A DNA stretch of 64,000 nucleotides from Scytonema sp. UIC 10036. Its GTDB lineage: Bacteria; Cyanobacteriota; Cyanobacteriia; Cyanobacteriales; Nostocaceae. A program made the position numbers and the translations under genes. Under the pieces are notes generated by a model. It did not search any database and was not told where the DNA came from. It worked only from the letters and a program-made list of their open reading frames with translations. Below, piece after piece: positions 18,147-27,817 of the stretch (positions are counted from its first letter, which is position 1; each line of letters starts with the position of its first letter). The stretch lies in contig NZ_WJFC01000054.1 of the NCBI RefSeq assembly GCF_009725235.1, forward strand, positions 1-64,000, read 5' to 3'.

Positions 18147-19415
18147 ATGCCCTACCAAGACGTTAATGGAAATTCCATAGCACCGGCTCAAAATCCTTAT
18201 GTTATTTCTGGATCTGCTGCATCAGTAGTATCTCAGGAGTACACTTCAAGACTAGTTCATACAAAGTTTATTAATAACCTTCTGGATGAAGTTAAACAAT
18301 CGATTAAAATCAGAAGACCTATCAAGTTGTTTCTTGTAGGAGAGTATGGATATGGAAAAACAACATTGCTCAATTTGATAGCACAAGAATTTAATAATAA
18401 CGATGGAGTGTGTATTCCCATTAAATTTCAAGAAATCATCACACCAGTTGCAGCATCAAGCCAGCCGAGTAAACATTTTGAAAGCCTTTTAGGAGCTATT
18501 CTGCTTAAAATGTACAATGTCTTGCTTCGCGAAGGTCTTTTAACAAAATCAGATCGACTATTATTTGAAGAAACAGAGTTGATTAATTTTTTTGACATTT
18601 TTTTTGAACTACTTAAGCGGACTCAAAAATATTATATACTAGTTGCTTTTGATGAAGTGGAGGCGCTGTTTTCCAACCTTAGCATAGAAATCTCATATTT
18701 TCTAAGTTTTTTGCACAGTTTGTCTGAGAAATTTTTACTAAGACCAGGTTGGGCATTATGTGTCAGTGTGACTGAAGAATACTATAGTCAAATTATTTCA
18801 GAAGCTCGCCAGCTACAAGAAGCACGATTTAATTTTAAAATCCTCAAACCTTTAAGTCCTCAAGAAGTAAAAGAGTATATAGAAACCAAAAATAGTTCTG
18901 TAACTTTGAGAACTGATAATAGGGTTTATCCTTTTGATGAAGAAGTCATTGACTTTGTTGCAGTAGTTTCTGGAGGCGTTCCTCGATTTGTCGAAACTAT
19001 CTGCCAATTGCTTTGGGCTGAGGCAGAACCATCCCAGACATCAGTTAGTCTTGAAACATCTCGAAGAATTTTTAGTAATAGTTATCGAGCGTATGCTGAG
19101 GCATATTTTTCAGAATTACGAATTAGTAACTCTCTATCTAACGAAGCAGAAGCGTTTTTAAATCTTCTATTTTTTAGTGGCGGAAGAAAACAGACAATTC
19201 AAAACCTTTTGACTTTGAAAGACTCGTGTCCAATTGCGTATTTTTATGGACTAGACGAACAACAAGTTAAGTATAGGTTAAATAAAGCGAGTTCAGAACT
19301 CAGAGTTAAGGAAGATTTTGAGCAATATATTGAGATTTTTGGTCAAAAGCCTTATATGTACACTTTTACAAACTTGGTATTTAAGGATATCTTCACATTT
19401 CGGGAAAGACTTTAA
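18147..19415 (+). CDS. ORC/CDC6-like AAA ATPase
   Basis: About 422 aa. Walker A is GEYGYGKTTLL (residues about 65-75), Walker B is YYILVAFDEVEALF with the DE pair near residue 170, and a lid region with FVAVVSGGVPRFVETICQLL follows. This is the arrangement of ORC/CDC6- and STAND-like AAA ATPases used as sensors or switches in prokaryotic conflict systems. ATG 18147 was chosen; a TTG at 18141 overlaps the previous stop. The PRTase-CE-like effector gene starts 12 bases after the stop. Base composition is distinctly AT-rich relative to the helicase gene at 20797. Confidence 0.75.
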   Translation: MPYQDVNGNSIAPAQNPYVISGSAASVVSQEYTSRLVHTKFINNLLDEVKQSIKIRRPIKLFLVGEYGYGKTTLLNLIAQEFNNNDGVCIPIKFQEIITPVAASSQPSKHFESLLGAILLKMYNVLLREGLLTKSDRLLFEETELINFFDIFFELLKRTQKYYILVAFDEVEALFSNLSIEISYFLSFLHSLSEKFLLRPGWALCVSVTEEYYSQIISEARQLQEARFNFKILKPLSPQEVKEYIETKNSSVTLRTDNRVYPFDEEVIDFVAVVSGGVPRFVETICQLLWAEAEPSQTSVSLETSRRIFSNSYRAYAEAYFSELRISNSLSNEAEAFLNLLFFSGGRKQTIQNLLTLKDSCPIAYFYGLDEQQVKYRLNKASSELRVKEDFEQYIEIFGQKPYMYTFTNLVFKDIFTFRERL

Positions 19416-19427
19416 AATAAACACTTT

Positions 19428-20540
19428 ATGTCAGCAGACAACCTGGAGCGTAATTCTCCATATATTAAGCCTCAGATTATTGCTGAGGAAATCAAGCAAT
19501 TACAAAGGAAATTGGGGGAAATCGTGTCACCATACCAAAGACCAATTTCTTCGATCTTACCAAAAGAAAGGCAGGTAGAAATTGATTTGTTATTTGACGA
19601 TATAGAGATTGAGGCTTGCTATGACAGGTTTTCTAGCTGGGAAGGTTCTTTGTCGAAGAAAAAGATTCGAGAGTGGCTAAATCAGTTTGAAACTACTATG
19701 GATAAAAACATAGCATATTTACTTTTGAGTAAGTTTCAGTTTTTCTCAAAAACTATTATTGAAGATGCGACTCGCAGCTTACAACAAAAATTACTGAATT
19801 TACTTCTGCAAAAAGAAAGCCTTCGACAAGCCTTTTACTCAGACCCTAAAGCCTCCGTAAAAAATGAGGCCGAACTGCAAAAATGGCTGCGGAATAAAAG
19901 CATTAGATATGCTGAATTACCTCCTCCACCAAACACATCTGTCGAGAGTCAATACCGACTTTGGGCAATTTATGAAAGGTCGGCTCTTACTGCTACTAGC
20001 TCTCCTGATAGTAAAAAGCTTAGACCTTTGAAAGAGTATTTTGAAGCTAGTTCAGGGAACCCAGAAAATTCGGTTTTCGTATTTATGGATTATACAAATG
20101 GTTCGGGAACCCAGTTGACAAAATGTATTAAGGAAATTAATAAATTAATTGTAAAATATCCGGTCTGGAAAAATTCCTTTTTTATTTTTATGTACGTTGT
20201 TCAGTTTCAGGGATTCAGTGTAGATGCTACGGTGTGCGTTCCTTCCAAAAGTGAAACCCTTTTTTATGAAGAAATACTTCACTATAAAAATCCAGAGATT
20301 TTGGAAATTCTTGATATTCACAAAATTCTTGAAGTCGAATATGATGCTTTTATAGAGAAGTATTGTTTGCGTGCTTCTGGAAAACCATTTCCAGGATATC
20401 GTCAGTCTGGAGCATTAACCTGCCATCATTATAGTTGTCCAAATAACACGTTACCTTTTTTTCATAAATCTAGTCAAACCTGGCAGCCACTATTTAAAAC
20501 TAGCCAGACTCCCACCGCAACCCGCTACAGGCAGAGCTAA
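19428..20540 (+). CDS. PRTase-CE-like conflict effector
   Basis: 370 aa. The middle holds a phosphoribosyltransferase-like strand-loop: SVFVFMDYTNGSGTQLTKCI, comparable to the PRPP-binding motif of PRTases (DD...GTT-type) but with D-Y-T-N-G-S-G-T-Q. The C-terminal part has CPNNTLPFFH and WQPLFK, which I associate with the PRTase-CE family described in computational surveys of prokaryotic conflict systems. Its upstream partner is an ORC/CDC6-like ATPase, the expected neighbour. Proposed role in the literature is nucleotide-directed effector; activity here is inferred. The family call is from memory of the motif, so moderate confidence. Confidence 0.6.
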   Translation: MSADNLERNSPYIKPQIIAEEIKQLQRKLGEIVSPYQRPISSILPKERQVEIDLLFDDIEIEACYDRFSSWEGSLSKKKIREWLNQFETTMDKNIAYLLLSKFQFFSKTIIEDATRSLQQKLLNLLLQKESLRQAFYSDPKASVKNEAELQKWLRNKSIRYAELPPPPNTSVESQYRLWAIYERSALTATSSPDSKKLRPLKEYFEASSGNPENSVFVFMDYTNGSGTQLTKCIKEINKLIVKYPVWKNSFFIFMYVVQFQGFSVDATVCVPSKSETLFYEEILHYKNPEILEILDIHKILEVEYDAFIEKYCLRASGKPFPGYRQSGALTCHHYSCPNNTLPFFHKSSQTWQPLFKTSQTPTATRYRQS

Positions 20541-20796
20541 ATCCGATGGAATGAGGTGATTAAGTTACAGCGGCGCAAAATTGAGGAAAAGAAAGTTTTA
20601 GGTTAAAGGAGCATAGCAACATGAGGAACAATAGAAATTTTAGTAAAGATGATATATTTGACGCCGAAACAATCAAAGTAAAGGAAAGCATCATCAAAAT
20701 AATGATATGCTCTCCCAGTTAGAGGCAGAAATTAAGTATATGCCAATACAGTATTGGAGTATTTCCAAAGCAAGGTCATGCCAAAACACTTTAGTG
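20541..20796. other. Convergent intergenic region with a possible ORF remnant
   Basis: Between the convergent PRTase-CE-like and helicase genes. A short frame starts at ATG 20621 after an AAAGGAG stretch and stops after about 30 codons; a second frame opens near 20707 (MLSQLEAEIKYMPIQ). The two could be one small gene broken by a frameshift. Nothing else seen. Confidence 0.3.
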
Positions 20797-23700
20797 CTAG
20801 GCATAGTCAGCAGGGCGGCGCAAAACCTTAAACGGATTGGCAGATATTACCTCATAACCTGCGTACTGTTTTCCTGCCATTTCCACAGCCGCTATCCACT
20901 CAGGATGCTCGTCAGTCCACAATGGATGCCGCAATATCAATACTTTTGCTAAACGCCCACGGCGAATGTAACCGCGCAAACTACCAAACTGCTTCTGTGA
21001 ATTATATCCCAAGCGTTCCAACGTAACAGGGATTGGTGCTTTTTCCCCTAGAATTAAATTCTTCCACGGATTGGGACAACCATTCCAAGATGATTCCAGG
21101 TCGATCGCACTCGTACTTGATGACGCTATCCGCGCCATATCTAACGCTAAGCGCCAGTCCAAAAGACCATGATAGGACAAATTGTAAAAATCTCGCAGGC
21201 ACAAATTGCAAGAGGTATCGCACTCGCTTTCATGTCCCGAAGACATCCACTTTGCGGCGATACTATTGGGATGCGTTGGTTCTGCGATCGCCATCAATCT
21301 GCTAAACTCAGCAGCATCAGTAAAAAACTTGCAATATCCCGCCCCATTCTCTAGCTTGTCACATAAAAATGCTTGACCGATAGGTTTTCTCGTTACTTTA
21401 TCTGGCAACACACGCAACCCTGCTTCCAACTCCAAGGCATCCACATCCAACAGCGCACCCGCCGCGATTCTCAGCCAAAACGCGAAAGAATACCAACCGG
21501 CGCGTCCCTCAACCGTGGTAGGGTCGGCAAATACTCCAGAAGGCCATCTTTCAATATTCACAAGCAAAATATCTGTTACCCGCCGTGAAATTAAAGCTAC
21601 ACGGTAAGCCGCACCAGAGACGGAAACATAACCCTCCTCGCCCACAGCATAAGCCCCATTCTTCAATTCCCCGTAAATTTTTGCAGCTTGGAAATCAAAT
21701 CCTCCCTTGCCTTCATCATCATTTACTGAGAGAATTTGGTCAGTCAATGCCATAACCGAACAGTTTCCTACACTGGCTGCAGCAACTCCTTCGGCCTCGA
21801 CACTCAAAGAAGGACGAGTCGAGCGCGGTTGCCACTCGAACTGTCCGTCAAAATCTTGCGGTTCGAGATCGCTAAAAAAGCCCTTGGGTTCGCGGACATC
21901 CAACGGTATGAGAGATGGTTCGGGATACTGACAAACTGGACAGGTTTGCTTTTCAGGTTCTCGTTTTCCCAATGCGGGTTGTGGCATGGCTGGCAGGGGT
22001 ACAACCGCCTGACAATGTCCGCAGACTCCGATGGGGTTCGCATTTCCTTGAGGTAAAGGAGGGTAAAAACCATTTTCTGAATTGACCACCTTCCCTGCTG
22101 GTCTGAGTGTCACCACACCAACGGCTTTGTGAACGGCTTTATCCTTTACTGTTTCTGAACCAGGTGCAAATTGACTCAGGGCAATATCCAAATCGCGGTC
22201 AACAAGACCCTCTTCTGGAGGCCAGGGGAAAGACTGGCGGGGCCATCGCGTGTAAAGTACTCGCGTGCGTGTCGGAAAACCAAACATTGGTAGCAAACCG
22301 GCATTGGCAAGGCGTTCGCTCAAAGCATCTTGGGTGTAAGATTTATTGTCAGTAATCTGAGTAATTTCATCAACCAAGCGATCGCGCAAATAGTTTCGCA
22401 TTTCTTCTCGAAATGCCTCACCACCCACACCCGCCCAAGGAGTTTCAATACTCAGAGATTCCATGATGGAATTGATAGCTTCATCATTCCTAGCATCTTG
22501 CAGCCACTCTCTAATTTCCGGCTCATAAGTGGTTGCCCATTCTTCAGCCGTACCGAATTCCCCATGTACATTATCTGTTGTACCGCTTTGACTCAAAACT
22601 GGCTTATCGGCAAAAGCTTGGCGCAATACCTCTTTAATTAACACCCGTTTGTAGATTGTTTGACTTCTCGTATCCACATAGGGAGGTGGAGGCGGATCGC
22701 CCGTCATGCTTTCAGGACGTTGGTAATAAAAATCATCGTGGCTTCTCCCTCGGCAAAATGTCACCGCCAGAGAAACTCCGCTAGCACGACGACCTGCTCG
22801 ACCGACTCGCTGTTGGTAATTAAAGCGTCGCGGCGGCATATTTGCCATCATTACCGCATTGAGAGCACCAATGTCAACCCCTGCTTCCATTGTGGTTGTC
22901 ACGCTTAACAAATCAACCCCGTAAATCTTAGCTTGGGCAAGTTCATTAGCAATGAAAACTTCCTGAAACCAGCGCTGTCTTTTCGGTCGTTCTGCTTTAT
23001 CAGTTTGTCCTGTAAGTTCTTCACAATTCATGCGAAACAGCTTGGCATCTGGTCTATCTGTTAATTCCGTGTAGTAGTCGAAATCCGAAGTTAACTGTGC
23101 AAATGCAACAGGTTGCAAAGATTCGGGATCGATACCAACAGCATGTAAATAAAACGCATTGGTTTGCAAACACCTGTAGACTCCCTGACTCAGTTCTGGA
23201 GGGACTAAGGTTAATTTATCCGGGTTTAAAATCAGTCCATTAGACGAGGAAATTCCCGCCCCTGACTGTAACAATTGCTGTTGCACTTCATCGTCAGTTA
23301 CACCCCAATGTTTTATTCCTGCTAGATAATCGCGAGAGTAACGCCGAAAGTCGTTTTCTGTACCTCTATAAATCCAAGGGCAATATTTGTGCAAACTCCT
23401 AACGCCTAATTGACGGATAACAGCTTCTGTTGCATTAATCAAAGCTGGTGAAGCGTTTTTGTCAGTTTGGTAACTTACCCAACCTTGACCCAAGGCTTCC
23501 AGCGTTCTGGCGATATGTGGGAACAAGGCATACATTAACTCTGCCATTAACAAAGCATTCAAGCGAGCAATATGCTCCCCTTGTTCTGCATTGGCATTGG
23601 CTAAAGGCAAGGGAACGGCATTATTCCAGTCATAGCAATTAAACCAAAAATCCCAGAATTTATCGACTGTTTTATATCGCTTTGCTTTAAATTCAGAGCC

Positions 23701-26472
23701 ACCGTGACAGATGCCCACTTCTAGTAAGCGATCGCGAATTGTCCCCCGTAAATTTACTAAGGGAATTCGCCCTGGATAACTTTCTAATAACTTTTTCCAA
23801 TCTGCATGAGTTTGTTGATTAATAGGTGGCGCTCCCATGAACCACATTGGTGCTTCACTCATCAGATGAATGTTAGCCGCAGCAAATCTTTTCTGTGCGA
23901 TTGCATCTTCAAGTTGCAGGGGTTTTGTCACTTCAGCATAAAGAAGCGGATTTAACGTTTGCAACTGAGGAAGATTAGCTGGATTAAAGGTAAACATCAT
24001 CCGTAGGTAGCTTACCAAATTACCCCAGTATTGTCGAAACGCTTGAATCATTGCCAGACGTACCATATCTCGGTAATGATCGCGCTCCATTCCAGCTGCT
24101 AGCTTTGCTGCATCTTGGCGACTGTCAGAAAAAATAACAAGTTTTCGGGATGAAGATCCTCTTATCCCTTCATCGCTCATTTCTCGGAACAAAGCTCCAG
24201 CCAACACTTGACAGGCTTTTTGGAAGCCCGTCCTATGACTTCGTAACGGTGTCTTGAACTTTTTGCGTGTTCCATAGTCGGCATCGCATCGAGGGCATTT
24301 GCTCGGCATGGAAGGCTCTGTTGCTGCTTTTTGTCCGACAATATGATAAAGCCATCCCGGAACTTCATTCAAGTTGGGTGGTGAAACATTTTGTGTGAGT
24401 AAACCAGTTGTTTTATCTAATTTTACCTTCACCCATTTCCGTGTAATTTTGTCAAGATCCCATTCCAAATCTTGTGGTTTAACTGACCAAGCGGGATAAT
24501 CGTAGGGCAGAGGCCAAAATATAGCATATTGCCCGTGTTCTTGTTTAAGATTAACGCGATCGGGCATATTTTCGAGATCTGGTCTGTCGGATGTGAGAAT
24601 GAAACTACCTTGACCTACAAACCGTTTGTAACCACCGAGAAAAACATCCCCGCACACTTCGCAAACAATTAAATCTAAAACGCGAGATCCGCAAGAGCAG
24701 GCAATTCGATGAGTAGTATGAATAGCGCCAACGGTAGGACGTTCTGAAGTAGCGTTGGCGCGAGCCTGACGATCGACCGCCTTGTCAGTGCAGTCCGAGT
24801 TGCAACACGCCCAAAGATTTTGCAAGTTGTGGAAGAACAAATGTCCGCGCATTGGTTGTGGAGAACGCCCTGTTTTTGTCAGTTTTGACATTCCCAATGC
24901 CAATAACAAACCCCTCATGGCATCAGAGGCGATCGCATTTGGGGAAACGGTTGCGCCAGGAAATAATACCCGATCTAAATTTTCCACTCGTGCCGGACGC
25001 ACTGTATTATCAACGGCAACGGTTTGACAAGCATCTCGCAGTGCATCAGGGGCTTTAATGTTTTCCAGCGCCAATCCTAACGCTTCCGCTCCCTTTCCAT
25101 CTTTACGCGGGTATGCCAAACGCTCGGTTAATTGGTTTAATTCCCTATCAAACTTCCCGATTTCGGGAACACCAGCTAAAGGATTGCCTTGAATGTTTTG
25201 AGCAAATTCTGCAAAAGCACTTTGATAAGGTAATAAAAATGTTCGCGCTCCTTGCTCTGGTTGTATCTGCTGGCTTTTAATAAATTCAAATCTATCTCTG
25301 CCAAAAAATTCCCTTAAAAACTTCCGTCCCGAACTATCATCGGTCAAACTAGCTGTAGTTGTTAGAATGCGAAGTTGAGGAGAATCTGGGGTTAAACCGA
25401 GCCGATATAAAAGCAAGCGGATAATATAAGCTACCTCCGTACCAGGAGTACCCCGGTAGGAGTGAAGTTCGTCAACGATCAGAAAAAATTCTCGCTCTGG
25501 GTGTCCGGGTGCGGCTAACCATTCCTTTGTCTGCTCAAAAATATCATTCTCGATACTCCGCATCATCATAATGTTGAGCATTGAGTAGTTAGTGATTAAG
25601 ATATCCGGTGGCGTTTCTTGCATATCCCATCGCGACCACATTTCACCGCCATCTAGCCGGGGAAAGTAGTATTGCAGATTGCGATCGCAGTTGGGATCGT
25701 TACTCAGTGCATCCAAGACTTCTTGGCGTTCTTCCTGCATCTTTTGCAAAATTTTGCGAAGGCGATCGCGGCTTTGTTTTGTTTCTCTGCCGGAAACTGG
25801 AGTTAAGCCCGTGTAGCGACCAAAAGTGATATAATTTCCATTGCGTTGTTTTTCTAACCACCTGTGAACATCATTGTCATCCAAGGCTGTTCGCAGTCGT
25901 CGTAGTTGGTCTTCTACTAAAGCGTTCAGTGGATAAAGAATAATAGCTCTTAGGGCGTGGGGACGAGTTGTATGCTCCCACTGCGAAACTCGGAGATCTT
26001 CATCGTCTTTAGAATTATTCCACCATTGTCGGTTAGCGGTAGGTGAACCTGAAGGTGTCCAAGTTAAGGACTCTCTTGCAAGTTGAGCAAAAAGTGGTAG
26101 TAAGAAACACTCAGTCTTCCCCGAACCCGTACCAGTAGTAACAACAATATCTTTACGGTTGACTAAAACTTCATCTAGACTTTGCCTTTGGTGTCGATAC
26201 AGTTCAATATTGGAGGGAAAGAGTTTTTGCGCTAATGATGACAAACCACTGTATTCTGATGGTAGCCGCTTTGTTACAGCCGCTAGATTCAGGCCAGAAG
26301 AGGGGTAAATCGGTACTGTTTCGATTAAGGGAGGTTGACTTAAAACTCCAGTTTGATTGAGAACCTGGAAGCGTTCTTCACCTAAAACTAGCGATCGCAA
26401 AGGAAAGGCACTTTTGATGTAAAGTCGATACAGGCGATCGAGCCTTTGATAAGCTCCTAGTAGGTCATGCAC
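20797..26472 (-). CDS. DEAD/DEAH helicase with DUF1998 domain (DruE/DpdJ-like)
   Basis: 1891-aa SF2 helicase. Motif I is TGTGSGKT at residues 113-120, after LYRHQRQSLDEVL (Q-motif region); motif II is DELH at 334-337; motif III-like TTTASL follows. Between the RecA lobes lie zinc-ribbon-like cysteine clusters (CCNSDC, CSCGSR, CEVCGD, CPRCDADYG). The second RecA lobe has TTTMEAGVDIGAL and QRVGRAGR (motif VI), a further CGHC...CPVC pair follows, and the C-terminus has CDTSCNLCLRDF, the cysteine signature of DUF1998/MZB. Size and order match DruE of Druantia; the Dpd helicase DpdJ is a second possibility. It overlaps the preceding gene by 8 bases. GC-richer than the ATPase genes to its left, hinting at separate origin. 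Confidence 0.85.
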   Translation of the reverse strand: MHDLLGAYQRLDRLYRLYIKSAFPLRSLVLGEERFQVLNQTGVLSQPPLIETVPIYPSSGLNLAAVTKRLPSEYSGLSSLAQKLFPSNIELYRHQRQSLDEVLVNRKDIVVTTGTGSGKTECFLLPLFAQLARESLTWTPSGSPTANRQWWNNSKDDEDLRVSQWEHTTRPHALRAIILYPLNALVEDQLRRLRTALDDNDVHRWLEKQRNGNYITFGRYTGLTPVSGRETKQSRDRLRKILQKMQEERQEVLDALSNDPNCDRNLQYYFPRLDGGEMWSRWDMQETPPDILITNYSMLNIMMMRSIENDIFEQTKEWLAAPGHPEREFFLIVDELHSYRGTPGTEVAYIIRLLLYRLGLTPDSPQLRILTTTASLTDDSSGRKFLREFFGRDRFEFIKSQQIQPEQGARTFLLPYQSAFAEFAQNIQGNPLAGVPEIGKFDRELNQLTERLAYPRKDGKGAEALGLALENIKAPDALRDACQTVAVDNTVRPARVENLDRVLFPGATVSPNAIASDAMRGLLLALGMSKLTKTGRSPQPMRGHLFFHNLQNLWACCNSDCTDKAVDRQARANATSERPTVGAIHTTHRIACSCGSRVLDLIVCEVCGDVFLGGYKRFVGQGSFILTSDRPDLENMPDRVNLKQEHGQYAIFWPLPYDYPAWSVKPQDLEWDLDKITRKWVKVKLDKTTGLLTQNVSPPNLNEVPGWLYHIVGQKAATEPSMPSKCPRCDADYGTRKKFKTPLRSHRTGFQKACQVLAGALFREMSDEGIRGSSSRKLVIFSDSRQDAAKLAAGMERDHYRDMVRLAMIQAFRQYWGNLVSYLRMMFTFNPANLPQLQTLNPLLYAEVTKPLQLEDAIAQKRFAAANIHLMSEAPMWFMGAPPINQQTHADWKKLLESYPGRIPLVNLRGTIRDRLLEVGICHGGSEFKAKRYKTVDKFWDFWFNCYDWNNAVPLPLANANAEQGEHIARLNALLMAELMYALFPHIARTLEALGQGWVSYQTDKNASPALINATEAVIRQLGVRSLHKYCPWIYRGTENDFRRYSRDYLAGIKHWGVTDDEVQQQLLQSGAGISSSNGLILNPDKLTLVPPELSQGVYRCLQTNAFYLHAVGIDPESLQPVAFAQLTSDFDYYTELTDRPDAKLFRMNCEELTGQTDKAERPKRQRWFQEVFIANELAQAKIYGVDLLSVTTTMEAGVDIGALNAVMMANMPPRRFNYQQRVGRAGRRASGVSLAVTFCRGRSHDDFYYQRPESMTGDPPPPPYVDTRSQTIYKRVLIKEVLRQAFADKPVLSQSGTTDNVHGEFGTAEEWATTYEPEIREWLQDARNDEAINSIMESLSIETPWAGVGGEAFREEMRNYLRDRLVDEITQITDNKSYTQDALSERLANAGLLPMFGFPTRTRVLYTRWPRQSFPWPPEEGLVDRDLDIALSQFAPGSETVKDKAVHKAVGVVTLRPAGKVVNSENGFYPPLPQGNANPIGVCGHCQAVVPLPAMPQPALGKREPEKQTCPVCQYPEPSLIPLDVREPKGFFSDLEPQDFDGQFEWQPRSTRPSLSVEAEGVAAASVGNCSVMALTDQILSVNDDEGKGGFDFQAAKIYGELKNGAYAVGEEGYVSVSGAAYRVALISRRVTDILLVNIERWPSGVFADPTTVEGRAGWYSFAFWLRIAAGALLDVDALELEAGLRVLPDKVTRKPIGQAFLCDKLENGAGYCKFFTDAAEFSRLMAIAEPTHPNSIAAKWMSSGHESECDTSCNLCLRDFYNLSYHGLLDWRLALDMARIASSSTSAIDLESSWNGCPNPWKNLILGEKAPIPVTLERLGYNSQKQFGSLRGYIRRGRLAKVLILRHPLWTDEHPEWIAAVEMAGKQYAGYEVISANPFKVLRRPADYA

Positions 26473-27799
26473 AACTAATACCCTCCTCGCAATTTACATA
26501 AAGTTTTTTTGTCAAGTTTTCTGCTAAATTCGGAGCAATATTTTCATAAATAAGCCATATTTTGTTTTCGGTCTCGTAATAAACTGGTAGCAATCCAGAA
26601 GCTAAAACTAAAGTGCGTTCGTATAATTCTGGCCATCGCTGAGAAAACGGAATTGCTAAACGTGCCTTTGTAGAATCGTAACGGGCAATTAACAAGCGAT
26701 TAGTGTAGTGTAGAGCTAGAAATCTTAATCCGTACCAATCTCCTTGTAGCCAAGTGTTAGTTTGTGCTTCATAAAAAAGAGACATACGAGGAAAATCGCC
26801 GCCTTCTCTATCCCACATTTGGTACATTCCAGTTTCGTTCTGAAATGTACGCTCAACAAAATCATTGCCATCAAATCGTTTCCATTCGTAAAGAGATGAC
26901 ACTACACCCGGTATGCTTCTGAGACAATATTGCCAACCTACCAGATCCGGTAAGATATCAGCCAGTTGACTCGATACATCACCCGTGTAAATAATAGGAA
27001 ACTTTTCTGCAATTCTATTGCATTCGTTTACTTTCAGACGAATACAAGGCGGTGCATTTCCTCTAGGTTGGTCAAGGGATATTATATTTGTATATTCTTT
27101 CAACTGAGTCAGCCAACTGATACAACGCTGACCGCATAAAATAAATTCATGTGAATTTAATTGAGAGTTAATTTTAACAAGAGATGGAGGAGTAGCAGAC
27201 CATCGTTTACCATCTAGTGAAGATTCAATATGACCAAGCAACCTAAGTCGGCGTAAGATGCGTTTAGGCTCTTGAAGTTGCAATACCTCACATCCTTTCT
27301 TAAAAGATTCCCAAGTTCCACTACCAAGAGCAGATAGCCAGAAAAGAAGTTCCTCGGAGCGACGAGACATAGCATCAATATCAATGAATGAGTTATTGAT
27401 AACTACTGTTTCTCTCAAGTCAAACGGGCGATCGCAGGTTAACTCCCCTACTAGCTGATAGGGAATATTGTTAGTATACTCATAAACATCATGAGCTACC
27501 CCAACCATAGATTTTATTTGTTCATAACTAAAGCTGGGACTGCCTTTAATCGGATATTTAAAAAAAGGTAGTTTCAGGAGAGTTGATTGAACTTCAGTTG
27601 GTATATTACCTTTTTGTAAACTTTCAACCGCCAGAAAAAAGTAAAACTGTTTGCGTGATTTTGCCCCTTTTTCAACTCGTAGGAGTGGAACGCACTCTCC
27701 AAGATTGTGACGTTGAACTTGCTCGGAAATTTGCTTGACAAGTTCTTGTGGATTTCCACTATAAGAAAAACCTTGATACCATCGCTGAATTTGTGGCAT
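26465..27799 (-). CDS. Unrecognised protein of the helicase operon
   Basis: 444 aa, no recognised family or catalytic motif. Moderately aromatic, with segments such as WYQGFSYSGNPQEL at the start and LRRLRLLGHIESSLDGKRWSATPPSLV near residue 185, which could be a winged helix. The end (GLLPVYYETENKIWLIYENI) is strand-like. The gene follows the 567-aa gene after 18 bases and overlaps the helicase start by 8 bases, so the three are almost surely one transcript. Comparison to accessory Druantia proteins (DruF, DruG, DruH) would be the first check. Confidence 0.7.
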   Translation of the reverse strand: MPQIQRWYQGFSYSGNPQELVKQISEQVQRHNLGECVPLLRVEKGAKSRKQFYFFLAVESLQKGNIPTEVQSTLLKLPFFKYPIKGSPSFSYEQIKSMVGVAHDVYEYTNNIPYQLVGELTCDRPFDLRETVVINNSFIDIDAMSRRSEELLFWLSALGSGTWESFKKGCEVLQLQEPKRILRRLRLLGHIESSLDGKRWSATPPSLVKINSQLNSHEFILCGQRCISWLTQLKEYTNIISLDQPRGNAPPCIRLKVNECNRIAEKFPIIYTGDVSSQLADILPDLVGWQYCLRSIPGVVSSLYEWKRFDGNDFVERTFQNETGMYQMWDREGGDFPRMSLFYEAQTNTWLQGDWYGLRFLALHYTNRLLIARYDSTKARLAIPFSQRWPELYERTLVLASGLLPVYYETENKIWLIYENIAPNLAENLTKKLYVNCEEGISCA

Positions 27800-27817
27800 T
27801 ATACACCTGATTTGTTT

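Noticed and set aside
20707..20952. Plus-strand 81-codon frame overlapping the helicase 3' end
   Set aside because: Its second half is antisense to the helicase; at most the first part is a remnant of a small broken gene.
22107..25058. Many plus-strand open frames over the helicase gene
   Set aside because: They are antisense shadows of the 1891-aa helicase; their translations show no domain signs.
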